Of a stretch of 64,000 nucleotides of DNA, positions 35,828-44,621 are shown piece by piece. The notes beneath the pieces were generated by a model. It was given only the letters and a program-made list of their open reading frames with translations. It was not told where the DNA came from and made no database searches. A program made the position numbers and the translations under genes. Numbering within the stretch: the stretch's first letter is position 1; every line of letters begins with the position of its first letter. The stretch is from assembly GCF_001545115.1 (NCBI RefSeq), contig NZ_FCNU01000028.1, forward strand, positions 186,001-250,000, in the 5' to 3' direction. The stretch is from Candidatus Protochlamydia phocaeensis. GTDB taxonomy: Bacteria > Chlamydiota > Chlamydiia > Chlamydiales > Parachlamydiaceae.

Positions 35828-36526
35828 TCACGTCTGAATTTTGACAAATTCATCTTCATATCCAATGACTACCCGCCCCGCTATATTAAAAAATAAGCCA
35901 GTTTCCAATACTCCAGGCAGGACTTTAAGGCGTTCATGCTCGGAAGCCGGGTCTAAAATAGGCTTGTTAAATTGAATGTCTACAATATAGTTCCCGTTAT
36001 CCGTAATAAAGAGGCTTGTATCGCGATTTAAGCGCAAGACGCCTTGATAGCCTTTCTCTTCTAATCTTGCAAGAGTTGAGCGGTAAGCAAAGGTGGCAAT
36101 TTCAACAGGAACGGGAAAAACGCCTAATTGATCGACGAGTTTTGTTTCATCAATAATTACAATCATCTCACGGCTGCCAGTAGCAAGCAGCTTTTCTCTT
36201 AGCAAAGCTCCTCCTCCGCCTTTAATCATATTCTTGTGGTGATCAATTTCATCAGCCCCATCGACAGTTAAATCTAGGAAGGTAATAGAATCGCTGTTTT
36301 GAATGGGAATTCCAAGCTTTTGAGCTTGGCGCATGGATTGTTGAGAGGTGGCCACAGCCGATATTTTTAGGCCGGATTGGCATCGCAGTCCAAGAGCTTC
36401 AATAAAAAAAGAGGCCGTAGATCCGGTTCCCAATCCCACCAACATGCCATCTTCTATGAGTTCGGCAGCGGCTTTGCCCGCGGCTTTTTTAGCTGCGATA
36501 ATAGGGGGGAAATCCGTTTTAGTCAT
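35828..36526 (-). CDS. rpiA: Ribose-5-phosphate isomerase A
   Basis: RpiA interconverts ribose 5-phosphate and ribulose 5-phosphate in the non-oxidative pentose phosphate pathway. The protein has 232 residues, typical length. DGMLVGLGTGSTASFFIEAL binds the phosphate. DLTVDGADEIDHHKNMIKGG then GGALLREKLLA carries the catalytic Asp, Glu and Lys. DFPPIIAAKKAAGKAAAELI is a usual N-terminus. It is the first gene of a pair with the BFN protein; its upstream region contains a partial family A repeat end near 36548. Confidence 0.97.
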   Translation of the reverse strand: MTKTDFPPIIAAKKAAGKAAAELIEDGMLVGLGTGSTASFFIEALGLRCQSGLKISAVATSQQSMRQAQKLGIPIQNSDSITFLDLTVDGADEIDHHKNMIKGGGGALLREKLLATGSREMIVIIDETKLVDQLGVFPVPVEIATFAYRSTLARLEEKGYQGVLRLNRDTSLFITDNGNYIVDIQFNKPILDPASEHERLKVLPGVLETGLFFNIAGRVVIGYEDEFVKIQT

Positions 36527-37127
36527 AAGTTATCTCAAGTTAGTTGTTTTAGCGGTTTTAATACATCCTCTTAAAAGATGTAAACTTATGCCAAAGGAAA
36601 ATTGCGCTCAAGAAGTAATTAATCCCTCAATACATAAATAACCTGAGGTTGGAGTTTTTTTGCTCTTTCGACTGCATCAAAGCTGCGGACATGAACAAAT
36701 GGCAAAGCGGTCAATAGTAAAAATAAGGACCGTCTTGCCATTTTTCATCTACGAGAGCTTTCTTGTCAGTCCAAAGGCCAAAAATTAAATAAATGCGGAC
36801 ATGGGATGTCGGTAGGGAAAGTCTTACAATGGCAGGAGCTCTATTAAGTTAATATGATCCTTGCTGTGATACTCCAGTTTCAAAAGCTTTGCCATTGCCA
36901 AACGATCAATTTTTATAATTTGCTTTTTTAGCGGGTTTCTTAAAATGCGAATCTAGGCCAATAGCATAAAGCATCCTCCTAGAGGTTGTGGAATCGAGGC
37001 CCTTGTGACTTTGACAATCCTTTCTTCTCAATCAAGAGAATGTTCTTCAAATAAAAATTAATTAAAGTTAAGATTTGCAATCTTATTTTTAACCGATTCG
37101 TGAATCATTCAATTACAGGATTTTATT
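36527..37127. other. Intergenic region with repeat-family remnants
   Basis: About 600 bp between divergent genes. A single family A end (GCGGTTTTAATACATCCTCT) lies near 36552-36571, and a full family B element is at 36639-36786. The remainder is AT-rich and shows no gene. The right end carries the promoter of the Nif3-like gene. Confidence 0.6.
36639..36786. repeat. Dispersed palindromic repeat, family B, copy 1
   Basis: Nearly the same sequence as 53809-53968. Shared blocks include GACTGCATCAAAGCTGCGGA, GGACCGTCTTGCCATT and GTCAGTCCAAAGG. Nested inverted repeats are visible, an inner pair (AATGGCAAAGCGGTC with GACCGTCTTGCCATT) and outer ends. It has no coding capacity. Confidence 0.75.
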
Positions 37128-37883
37128 ATGCTAAGGCTAAAAGACCTTTGCCAATATTTAGATGAATTGCTCCCCTCCAATGGCCTTTCCGATTATTGCC
37201 CGAATGGTTTGCAAGTAGAGGGGAAGACATCAATTGGGAAGTTGGCGACCGCTGTATCGGCAAGCCTGGAGACCATAGAGGCAGCGATTGAAAGCAGAGC
37301 CGATGCCCTTATTGTCCATCATGGAATTTTTTGGCAGCGAGATAGCTATGTCATTCAAGGCGTGAAAAGAAGAAAGCTATTTTTATTAATCGAACAAGAA
37401 ATTTCACTGCTTGCCTATCATTTGCCTTTAGACATGCATCCAAAATTGGGAAATAATTGGAAGGCTGCGCAAGATTTGGGATGGACTGACCTGCAGCCTT
37501 TTGCTTATATGAATGGTATTCCAATTGGTGTAAAGGGAAAGATTCCTCCTACAAACAGAGAAAAAGTAAAAGAGCAATTGGAGCATTACTACCAACATGC
37601 GGCTGCTTGTGCGTTCGGCGGTCCGGAGACCATTCAGACTTTGGCTTTAGTTTCCGGAGGCGCCTATAAATCCATTGCTGATGCCGCTAAAGAAGGGGTT
37701 GACGCTTTTATTACAGGAAATTTCGATGAACCTGTTTGGCCTCAAGCATTTGAAGAAGGAATCAATTTTTTCGCTTTAGGCCATTCGGCAACAGAAAGAG
37801 TGGGCCCCCAGGCGTTAGCTAAGCATCTTGAGCAGGCCCTTCATCTTCCTTGCCCTTTTCTGGATATTCATAATCCTTTTTAA
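37128..37883 (+). CDS. Nif3-like dinuclear metal centre protein
   Basis: A 251-residue member of the Nif3/YbgI family (COG0327), toroidal hexamers with a two-metal site, often annotated as GTP cyclohydrolase I type 2, though the role is not settled. YCPNGLQVEG near the start, ADALIVHHGIFW with the metal-binding His pair, LPLDMHPKLGNNWKAAQDLG, and the C-terminal FFALGHSATERVGPQALAKH with His and Glu ligands are all present. AGGA precedes ATG 37128. It is a single-gene unit. Confidence 0.92.
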   Translation: MLRLKDLCQYLDELLPSNGLSDYCPNGLQVEGKTSIGKLATAVSASLETIEAAIESRADALIVHHGIFWQRDSYVIQGVKRRKLFLLIEQEISLLAYHLPLDMHPKLGNNWKAAQDLGWTDLQPFAYMNGIPIGVKGKIPPTNREKVKEQLEHYYQHAAACAFGGPETIQTLALVSGGAYKSIADAAKEGVDAFITGNFDEPVWPQAFEEGINFFALGHSATERVGPQALAKHLEQALHLPCPFLDIHNPF

Positions 37884-38360
37884 AGTGAGCCGGGAGGCTT
37901 TCTCATGGCGAAATTATACATTATATGAATGGCATAGATGAGAAAAAAGCCTGCTAGACTAAATAAACCACATGAGTGGCATAGGCAGATGATGTTAAAT
38001 CCCTTCTTGTCAAGAACCACTCTTAGCGGCTTTAGAATAGCTTCTTAGAGGCTCTAAGATCTTCTATTGGGGAATATTTTTCCTAGGGTTAGAGCGCCTC
38101 CTAAGGAGAAAATAATCTCACAGGCAAGTTAGTCTAAGTTGTTTAACAGGCTCTTATCCTAATTGGGGATTATTGTAGATATAATTCAGTTTGTTATTAA
38201 ATAATTATATGGCGAGTAAAAATAAAATCGGATGAATGGTTTTTTTAATTCGTTTATAAATTTAATTGTTTTAGGTCAGGTTTTTTTGTTTTTGTATAAA
38301 AGAGATGGCCTTGCTCAAGGCAAGGCCATCTAAGGAAGAAATCGCTTAGAAACAAACGAA
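37884..38360. other. Intergenic region with a degenerate repeat and a terminator
   Basis: About 480 bp between convergent genes. A degenerate family A-like stretch (38025-38158) includes TTTTTCCTAGGG and a CTAAGGAGAAAATAATCTCA segment. The strong hairpin at 38303-38331 is listed separately. No gene is seen. Confidence 0.5.
38303..38331 (-). terminator. Terminator of the BON/glycine-zipper gene pair
   Basis: A perfect 12-bp stem (AGATGGCCTTGC and its complement) with a 5-nt loop lies 30 nt past the stop of the 38.4-39.1 kb gene, followed on the minus strand by CTTTTATAC. Confidence 0.8.
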
Positions 38361-39056
38361 TTATTTCTTGTAGTTTTTCGAAGTTGTGGCTTCGGAAGAA
38401 ATGGAAACATCTTCTGCGCCACTTTTTTGCATGAGATCTTTTGCTTTCTTGGCAAGCGCATCTGTGTTAGCGCGAATAGCTAATAAGATGCCGCCTTCTT
38501 TCAGACGATTTTCATAACGCTTCGCTTCATATTCAGGAATCCCGGCTCCTACTAAGGCGCCGATGATGCCTCCAATTGTTCCGCCTGCGCCAAGTCCGCT
38601 AAGTGCTGCCATTAAGGGGCCGGCTGCAATAAAAGGTCCCATACCAGGAATGGCAAGAGCGCCAATACCAGCTAAAAGGCCTAGCGTACCGCCAATGATT
38701 CCTCCTGCTGTTGCACCCGTTGCTGTTCCCTCTGGCGCTTTGGTGTGCTTCTCTGTGCCCAATCCTCCTTGGCCTTGATTGCGGTTGCTTTGAGGATGTT
38801 GGGTATTGGTTGTAGATTGGTAGCGTTCTTCTGGAAGAGTACCTGCAGGATAATCTGTAAGACGCTCTTCTGTACGCCAGTTGCGATTGGCTTCTGTTCC
38901 TGTCATTGCAGTCGAGCTGAATTCTTTGAATTCACCTTTTTGCGAGACGAGAAAAGAAATATCATTGCGGTCTAAGCCAGCATCTACCAAAGATTGAATA
39001 ATGTGTTCAGCTTTTTGACGATTGGCAACAATTCCATATACTACTTGATTAGCCAT
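38361..39056 (-). CDS. Glycine-zipper stress-like membrane protein (GSP17M/DUF1269-like)
   Basis: A 231-residue protein in three parts. The N-terminal ~60 residues (VVYGIVANRQKAEHIIQSLV, NDISFLVSQKG) resemble the general-stress 17M-like domain. A hydrophilic linker rich in Gln, Asn and Thr follows. The C-terminal half has a long Gly/Ala zipper (GATAGGIIGGTLGLLAGIGA, GAGGTIGGIIGALVGAGIPE) that would span or associate with membrane, ending with YENRLKEGGILLAIRAN. Such proteins are usually stress-induced with unknown mechanism. AAAGGAG lies before ATG 39056. It is 48 nt downstream of a BON lipoprotein gene, and the pair likely shares a transcript. Confidence 0.75.
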   Translation of the reverse strand: MANQVVYGIVANRQKAEHIIQSLVDAGLDRNDISFLVSQKGEFKEFSSTAMTGTEANRNWRTEERLTDYPAGTLPEERYQSTTNTQHPQSNRNQGQGGLGTEKHTKAPEGTATGATAGGIIGGTLGLLAGIGALAIPGMGPFIAAGPLMAALSGLGAGGTIGGIIGALVGAGIPEYEAKRYENRLKEGGILLAIRANTDALAKKAKDLMQKSGAEDVSISSEATTSKNYKK

Positions 39057-39104
39057 AAAATTCTCCTTTATTTTAAGACGCCATTAATGATTTTTAATCA
39101 ATCG

Positions 39105-39503
39105 TTATCGATTAAAGTCACCGCGGTTTTCAGTCCCACGATTACCTTCGCGAAGAATTTCAATTTGATTGTCAACATTCTTAACACCGCTTACGGCTTT
39201 GGCTTTTTTACCAATTTCATTCTTCTCTTTATCGTTGTTAACGACTCCGCGAAGAGTGACTACGCCATTGATTGTCATGATTTTGACATTCTTAGCATTA
39301 GTAGAAAGAGCATCATCATCCATTAAAGCTTGGCGGATCTTTTGTGTGATTGTACGATCGGCTTCGCTTTCTGATTGCTCGCCTGGTGTGACGGCACTAG
39401 GATTGCGATCGCGTGTATTGCGTCCTGTATTGTCAGGAGCATTAGTTTCGCAAGCGGTTAGCATGATGCATAATGAAGATAAAAGAAATAGTTGCTTTTT
39501 CAT
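39105..39503 (-). CDS. BON-domain lipoprotein
   Basis: A 132-residue protein. A lipoprotein signal (MKKQLFLLSSLCIMLTAC, lipobox LTAC) precedes a hydrophilic, charged linker and one BON domain (residues about 50-115: ADRTITQKIRQALMDDDALS, VKIMTINGVVTLRGVV and KKAKAVSGVKNVDNQIEI). BON domains bind phospholipid or stabilise the envelope under osmotic stress, as in OsmY. AAAGGAGG precedes the start. It heads a two-gene unit with the glycine-zipper protein, suggesting an envelope-stress role. Confidence 0.88.
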   Translation of the reverse strand: MKKQLFLLSSLCIMLTACETNAPDNTGRNTRDRNPSAVTPGEQSESEADRTITQKIRQALMDDDALSTNAKNVKIMTINGVVTLRGVVNNDKEKNEIGKKAKAVSGVKNVDNQIEILREGNRGTENRGDFNR

Positions 39504-39683
39504 TTTTCATAACCTCCTTTAGGTAGTTTTTAGACATCTTAATCAAGACTTTACTGCAATGCTGCGCCCTTTACCTGCTTGAAAGTCCTTGATTCTTTCA
39601 GTTCGGAGAATAGGGAAATCTCTAAAAAAATCAAATAAATTATTTTAATTTTATATGGGAGAGGCTTAAATTTTAGAACTTTT

Positions 39684-39737
39684 AGAGTCAATTGCAACGC
39701 TTCAATTTGAACCAAAGCAAGTGTTGTAATTGACTCT
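39684..39737 (-). terminator. Large stem-loop after the small basic protein gene
   Basis: The arms AGAGTCAATTGCAACGCTT and AAGTGTTGTAATTGACTCT pair at 17 of 19 positions with a 16-nt loop. It lies 39 nt past the stop of the gene ending at 39776, so it is a terminator or 3'-end structure for it. Confidence 0.6.
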
Positions 39738-39775
39738 TTATATCTTCAAAAATTGGATTAAAGCATGTCTAAAAT

Positions 39776-40057
39776 CTAGAGGCTAGGGGCGATTTTGGAA
39801 AATGAGTGCTTAAAAAAAATCTTGTTCGCGTGTTTGTGGGAGGGATGAAAAAGATAGGTTTTAGCCTTAGCTGAGAGTGCATCGGGAGGAAGAGAGGTAC
39901 ATCGTTCTTTCAAGGAACGAGAAGCAGCAGGGCGAGAGGAATGAAAGAGATTCCTCTGCATAAGTTGATCGCCTTTTTGCAGCTTGATTAATCCAGCTGG
40001 ATTTTTCGTTTTTCTGCTCTTAGCAGAGGCAGATTGTCGGGATGAATGAGATTGCAT
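39776..40057 (-). CDS. Small basic hypothetical protein
   Basis: I do not recognise this 93-residue protein. It is rich in Lys, Arg, Ser and His and predicted to be disordered (SSRQSASAKSRKTKNPAGLI), without a signal peptide or membrane segment. ATG 40057 has a near-perfect ribosome-binding site (AAGGAG, 8 nt away), which is the main reason to accept it as real; the upstream GTG gives no better signal. A strong stem-loop follows the stop. Nucleic-acid binding is possible from the charge alone. Confidence 0.5.
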   Translation of the reverse strand: MQSHSSRQSASAKSRKTKNPAGLIKLQKGDQLMQRNLFHSSRPAASRSLKERCTSLPPDALSAKAKTYLFHPSHKHANKIFFKHSFSKIAPSL

Positions 40058-40813
40058 AAATACCACTCCTTCTTAAATAGCCAGTCTTATCGATTAACCC
40101 ACATAAATTGCATCTTATCAAAAAATAATTTTTTTTAATATGTTTGTCTTGCATTCGCCATCGTCGCTTAAGAGGGGCATTAGAAACGCTAAGAATGGTT
40201 CTTGAAAAGAAGGAATTTAACAGCGGGCTTGCGCTACTCGTGTGGCTTGTTTAGTTTAATAGAATTTTTTTCTTATGCCATTCAAACGGGAGTTTTAAGA
40301 AGAAAAGCGAGCTAGACGATCGCTACTAGAATAGGCCATTGTCTATCAGGATTTGGGTTCGCCTCTTGGATCCCAACTAATGGTTTGATCAAATGCCCAA
40401 CACATCATTCAAGCGAAACCGTGCGCCAATTATTTAATGAAAAGAATAAGGAAAGAACTCTTGAAAATGGGGCTAGGGAATAATTTTTATTATCGAAAAT
40501 TGTAACTTATTTAAGGACAATCATTGACAGAAAAGAGGACATTTAGAAAAATGTCCACACCTAAGAGCTTGTATTCAAATTGCTAATAGCCTAGATTCAA
40601 GGTGATTTCTCAGTCAACTTGCAAGGCGAATGAACGGGCAATATTCAATCAATATAGCGCGTCCATCCGCCTTGCAGCTTGACTGAGAAATCACCTTGAA
40701 TCTAGGCATTATGAATTTGAAGACCGGCTCTCAGGTGTGTCCTCAAATTGCCAATGGATATTATGAATTTGAGGATACGCCTTACTCTTCCTTATTGTTA
40801 AGTGGATGAAGAC
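40058..40813. other. Long intergenic region before tyrS
   Basis: About 750 bp between divergent genes. It contains the very large family A hairpin at 40557-40740 and a smaller one directly after it (CCTCAAATTGCC/ATGAATTTGAGG, about 40741-40776). The left 500 bp show nothing I can identify beyond AT-rich promoter-like sequence. Confidence 0.6.
40557..40740. repeat. Dispersed palindromic repeat, family A, copy 2 (longest hairpin)
   Basis: Arms of about 80 nt face each other. The core, 40589-40617 and 40679-40707, is a 29-bp perfect inverted repeat beginning GCCTAGATTCAAGGTGATTT. Outer parts (ACACCTAAGAGC against GCTCTCAGGTGTGT) still pair. The inner loop (about 40645-40660) is unpaired. The end sequence matches the other family A copies (CCTAGATTCAAG, GAATCTAGG). 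Confidence 0.85.
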
Positions 40814-42091
40814 ATGACTAATATTATTGATGTTTTGCAAGAACGCGGTTTTATTGAAGCCCTTTCAAGCGATGAAATTCGACTGTTAACTCAACAGCCA
40901 GTCAAGGTCTACTGCGGTTTCGATCCAACGGCCGATAGTCTGCATTTAGGAAACCTGGTTGCCATTATGGGGCTTGCCTGGTTTCAACGCTTTGGTCATA
41001 CGCCTGTCGCCATTATGGGCGGAGCGACTGGTATGATTGGAGATCCCTCCGGCAAAGCAGCAGAGCGTCAATTATTAGATGAACAAACCATTGAACAGAA
41101 CCTAAAAGGAATAAGAAAAAACTTAGAGACAATTCTAGATTTTAATCATTCTACTGCTAAGCCCATCATTTTAAATAACTTTGATTGGTTTAAAAACTTT
41201 TCTTATATTCAATTCCTACGCGATATCGGCAAGCTTTTCCGTTTAGGCCCTATGTTGGCAAAAGAAAGTGTAAAAACGCGTTTGCAATCGGAAGAAGGCA
41301 TGAGCTATACCGAATTCAGCTATCAAACCTTGCAAGGTTATGATTTTTTGCATTTATTTGAAAAATTCGGAGTAACGATCCAATTAGGCGGCAGTGACCA
41401 ATGGGGAAATATCACGGCTGGAACGGAATTGATCCGTAAAGTCCATGGCCAGACGGCTTATGGGGTTACTTTCCCTTTATTGACTCGCAGCGATGGGCAA
41501 AAATTTGGGAAATCGGAAAAAGGCGCGATTTGGCTATCATCAGAGAAGTTGTCTCCTTACGAGTTTTACCAATATTTGGTACGCGTCGCCGATGCCGATG
41601 TCATTAAATTGATGCGCATGCTGACTTTTATGGATATGGCAGAGATTCGCTTGTATGAAAAGAGAATGCAAGAAGCAGATTATGTTCCTCATACCGCTCA
41701 GAAACGGTTGGCTGAAGAAATTACTCGTTTAGTGCACGGCGAAAAGGGAGTGGAGACAGCTTTGAAAGTTACCGCTGAAGTGGCGCCCGGATCGCAGGCA
41801 AAGCTTGATGCGGATACGTTGGAAAGCCTTTCCTCTAGCATGCCTAGCTATGAACTGCCTCTAAATGAAGTGGTAAATAAAAAACTCGTTGACCTGTTAG
41901 TCGAAGTGGGGCTTCAGCCTAGCAAAGGAGAGGCTAGACGTCTTCTACGGAATGGCGGAATTTATGTGAATAATGAGAAAATTGAAGATGAAAATTGCGT
42001 GATTGTCCAAGACCATCTTATCTCAAATCGATTGATTCTCTTGGCAGCAGGAAAGAAAAATAAAATGCTTGTGCGTGTGAGAGAAAACTGA
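40814..42091 (+). CDS. tyrS: Tyrosyl-tRNA synthetase
   Basis: TyrS is a class I synthetase that charges tRNA-Tyr. About 425 residues. YCGFDPTADSLHLGNLV carries the HIGH-type motif (HLGN), FGKSEKGAIWL the KMSKS-type loop (KFGKS), and GYDFLHLF with GGSDQWGNITAG the Tyr and ATP pocket. The C-terminal ~70 residues are an S4 RNA-binding domain (EARRLLRNGGIYVNNEKIED). ATG 40814 is preferred, as MTNIIDVLQERGF matches usual TyrS starts; an in-frame GTG at 40802 is possible. A putative regulatory hairpin region lies upstream, but no T-box is seen. Confidence 0.97.
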   Translation: MTNIIDVLQERGFIEALSSDEIRLLTQQPVKVYCGFDPTADSLHLGNLVAIMGLAWFQRFGHTPVAIMGGATGMIGDPSGKAAERQLLDEQTIEQNLKGIRKNLETILDFNHSTAKPIILNNFDWFKNFSYIQFLRDIGKLFRLGPMLAKESVKTRLQSEEGMSYTEFSYQTLQGYDFLHLFEKFGVTIQLGGSDQWGNITAGTELIRKVHGQTAYGVTFPLLTRSDGQKFGKSEKGAIWLSSEKLSPYEFYQYLVRVADADVIKLMRMLTFMDMAEIRLYEKRMQEADYVPHTAQKRLAEEITRLVHGEKGVETALKVTAEVAPGSQAKLDADTLESLSSSMPSYELPLNEVVNKKLVDLLVEVGLQPSKGEARRLLRNGGIYVNNEKIEDENCVIVQDHLISNRLILLAAGKKNKMLVRVREN

Positions 42092-42332
42092 AAATTATAT
42101 TGAATTCAAAGAACCTTTTCTTATCATAAGAAATGCTAGTTAAAAAATTTTTTAATATAGCGTTTTGATAGCTTTTCTGAGATATAAAATTTTCCTTACA
42201 GGCTTGTGGGTTCGTTTTAGCTAAATAAGCAAAACTAACAAAAAGAACTTGCTTGAAAATCAAAAGGATATGAAAATGTCAGAAACAGCTTTATCTTAAC
42301 GAAAAAAGTGCAAAATGGAGGAGATCGAGCCT

Positions 42333-42659
42333 ATGGCAACCAGTACAAAGAAGAGCACCATGACAAAGAAGAAATTGATTAATTCTATTTCACAGGACAA
42401 GGGAATTCACCCAAATGATGTCCGTCATGTTATTCAAGCTTTTCTCGATAAGATTACAGACTGTTTATCTCAAGGGGAAAGATTAGAATTTAGAGAGTTT
42501 GGCGTTTTTGAAGTTGTGGAAAGAAAACAAAAGATTGGACGCAATCCCAAAAATGCAGCCGTTCCCATCGTTATTCCTGCTCGCCAGGCTGTTAAATTTA
42601 CTCCAGGCAAAAAGATGCGTCAGGTTGTAGAATCAGATAGCTTTGCCGAAGTAAATTAA
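42333..42659 (+). CDS. HU/IHF-family DNA-binding protein
   Basis: A 108-residue nucleoid protein of the HU/IHF family. KLINSISQDKGIHPNDVRHV is the helical dimer part. LEFREFGVFEVVERKQKIGR followed by NPKNAAVPIVIPARQAVKFT is the DNA-bending arm region with Arg-Asn-Pro. A basic Ser/Thr-rich N-terminal tail (MATSTKKSTMTKKK) is longer than in E. coli proteins. ATG 42333 is preferred over ATG 42315 because GGAGGAG, the ribosome-binding site, lies inside the longer frame. It corresponds to CT267 (ihfA/himD) by context. Confidence 0.95.
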   Translation: MATSTKKSTMTKKKLINSISQDKGIHPNDVRHVIQAFLDKITDCLSQGERLEFREFGVFEVVERKQKIGRNPKNAAVPIVIPARQAVKFTPGKKMRQVVESDSFAEVN

Positions 42660-42897
42660 TCGGTTGCTTTTTGATTTAACCTGCTTTTATTGTTCTATGC
42701 CATTTATAGCTCTTTGAGTCTTTGGTTATAGGAAAGTAAGTCGGCTTAGCATGTTTTCCTGATAGTTTGCTTTGCCATTCATTTTATTTTTGGCAAAAAA
42801 ATGCTATTATATTTAACGGTTTAGATGGAATTTAGCCTTCATGTGAGGATGCTGAATAGTTCTACAGAGCTCTTTGTACCAATAGGTCTCTTCAACC

Positions 42898-44382
42898 ATG
42901 ATCGATGCTCTCCCTCTCCAGTCTTTTTACCAAGCTTCGGTTGAAGATTCAAATCACTCTCCTAGCTTATCTCAAGCTGTAAATGATTGGCTGTTAAATC
43001 AATCTTTACAACTTGAGGAGCTGGCGGAGAGCTGTATATGGCGCGAAACGCTGATGTCAACGGAGATGGCAATCGAAAATTGGAAGCAGCTCCTGACATT
43101 GAATCTTCTTAATTATTTTTCGTCTACGCCTGTAGGCAATTTAGCAGCTAAAGTGCAGCTTTTTGAGCGTCAGCCATGGAATCAAAGCTCCCAATATTTT
43201 CGCGCATTAGTCGCTTTGAATCATGTCCTAAGCAAGATGCCTGTGCCAGAGGTGGGGCCTTATTTATTAGAGAGTGGAGCCGCACTGATTGACCTTCAAG
43301 AATATTCTCCTTGGCTTTCACTGCCTTACGTTCCTTATCATCTGGAATTTGGCATTTTCCTTTGCGCTTTGGCCTTTTTGACAAAAAGGGAAGATTTAAA
43401 AGATCAAGTAATCCGACTAGCTAGGTGGCAGCTTAATACGGTTGATGCGCATTATTATCCCTTCGCTTCTTTATTTATTCGCGAAAGCGAAGGAAAAAGC
43501 TTTCAAAATCTTCTTCTTTACTATCTTTTATTTTATGGAGTTTCTTGCTTAACAGAAGAAATGGAATTCGAAAGCGCATCGCAAGCACTGTATAAACATT
43601 TGCAGGTTGCAGCGGAGAAAGAGCCAATAAGCATTTCGCCTTTATGGATTTTATTGGAGAGGCTTTTTAAGAAGCAAACCGCGGCCGCTTTCCTCCCTTT
43701 TCCTCTTCCAGAGCATATTTATGATCCTTCTACTTCGCTTGTTGGATTCCGCTCCAACAATCAGCATGCCGTCTGCACGCTTCATGGCGGGCATACAGGC
43801 TTAGGGTCGATACGTATAGAAGATGTCGAACTTGTCAACTATGGTCCTCAATATTTGCCTTTGGGAGACTGCCTGGGATTTGGAATAGAGGGGAATCACT
43901 TATCTGAGCATGGGCTTAGAAAATCTATTATTGAGCTAAGGCGGCAAGGTTTTGTTCTAAAGGGATGTGCGCGCTTAGTCGACCAGCCGTCTTCTTGCCA
44001 AACAGGCCGATTTCGCGGGATTTGGTTGGAAGTGGCGCAAGAATTTAAGCAATCTCGCTTCAATTTAAAAACAACCTTTTTGGGTTTGGATGGCTGGGAG
44101 GACGTCGCATTTAGCTTTTTTTTTAAAGCGCAAAAATGCCACATTCCTGGGAAAATGTCCTTAGCCCCTTGTACACTCGATCGTTATTCCGGCGAAGCGC
44201 AGCCGATCTTATTGGAAGGCGAGCAGACAAAGCTGAAGTTATCGGTCCCTTCTTTTTCCGGAAGCATGCAAGTCATTCCATTGGCAGGGAAAGATAATTT
44301 TTGGGGATCGACTTTTCTGGTTGCTTATTTGCTCCAAGCGCAACAGCGGCACTATCATTGGCAGCTCGAGCCTTATTCTTAG
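42898..44382 (+). CDS. Chlamydia-conserved hypothetical protein (CT266-like)
   Basis: I cannot assign a function to this 494-residue protein. By position, between IHF and accA/msbA, it fits the CT266 slot of Chlamydia. It is soluble, helical in the first ~280 residues with repeated helix pairs (alpha-toroid-like), then beta-rich (CTLHGGHTGLGSIRIEDVEL, IPGKMSLAPCTLDRYSG). A similar size and layout is seen in the protein at 60880-62382, so the two may be distant paralogs. The helical toroid plus beta domain recalls heparinase/glycan lyase-like folds, but no catalytic residues can be named. Confidence 0.6.
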   Translation: MIDALPLQSFYQASVEDSNHSPSLSQAVNDWLLNQSLQLEELAESCIWRETLMSTEMAIENWKQLLTLNLLNYFSSTPVGNLAAKVQLFERQPWNQSSQYFRALVALNHVLSKMPVPEVGPYLLESGAALIDLQEYSPWLSLPYVPYHLEFGIFLCALAFLTKREDLKDQVIRLARWQLNTVDAHYYPFASLFIRESEGKSFQNLLLYYLLFYGVSCLTEEMEFESASQALYKHLQVAAEKEPISISPLWILLERLFKKQTAAAFLPFPLPEHIYDPSTSLVGFRSNNQHAVCTLHGGHTGLGSIRIEDVELVNYGPQYLPLGDCLGFGIEGNHLSEHGLRKSIIELRRQGFVLKGCARLVDQPSSCQTGRFRGIWLEVAQEFKQSRFNLKTTFLGLDGWEDVAFSFFFKAQKCHIPGKMSLAPCTLDRYSGEAQPILLEGEQTKLKLSVPSFSGSMQVIPLAGKDNFWGSTFLVAYLLQAQQRHYHWQLEPYS

Positions 44383-44402
44383 AGGATCTATTAAAAAAAA
44401 TA

Positions 44403-44432
44403 TTAAAGCTCGGAATCCGGCCTTAATTTTTT
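44403..44432 (+). terminator. Intrinsic terminator after the CT266-like gene
   Basis: TTAAAGCTCGG pairs imperfectly with CCGGCCTTAA and is followed by six T residues, about 20 nt past the stop. Confidence 0.6.
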
Positions 44433-44621
44433 AACGTCTTTTCCGCTGGTATAACTTGGCAAAATACATTCAACCTCTTATCATAGTATACAAATAATCT
44501 TGATTGGCAAGAACTTACTAAAAAATCTTTCTCTAAAGATGAAAAGTGGGGAAAGGATGATAGCAGACGTTCGCATGCGCGGATTTTTCTAAAAGCTAAG
44601 ATAAAAGATATAGGTCTAACG

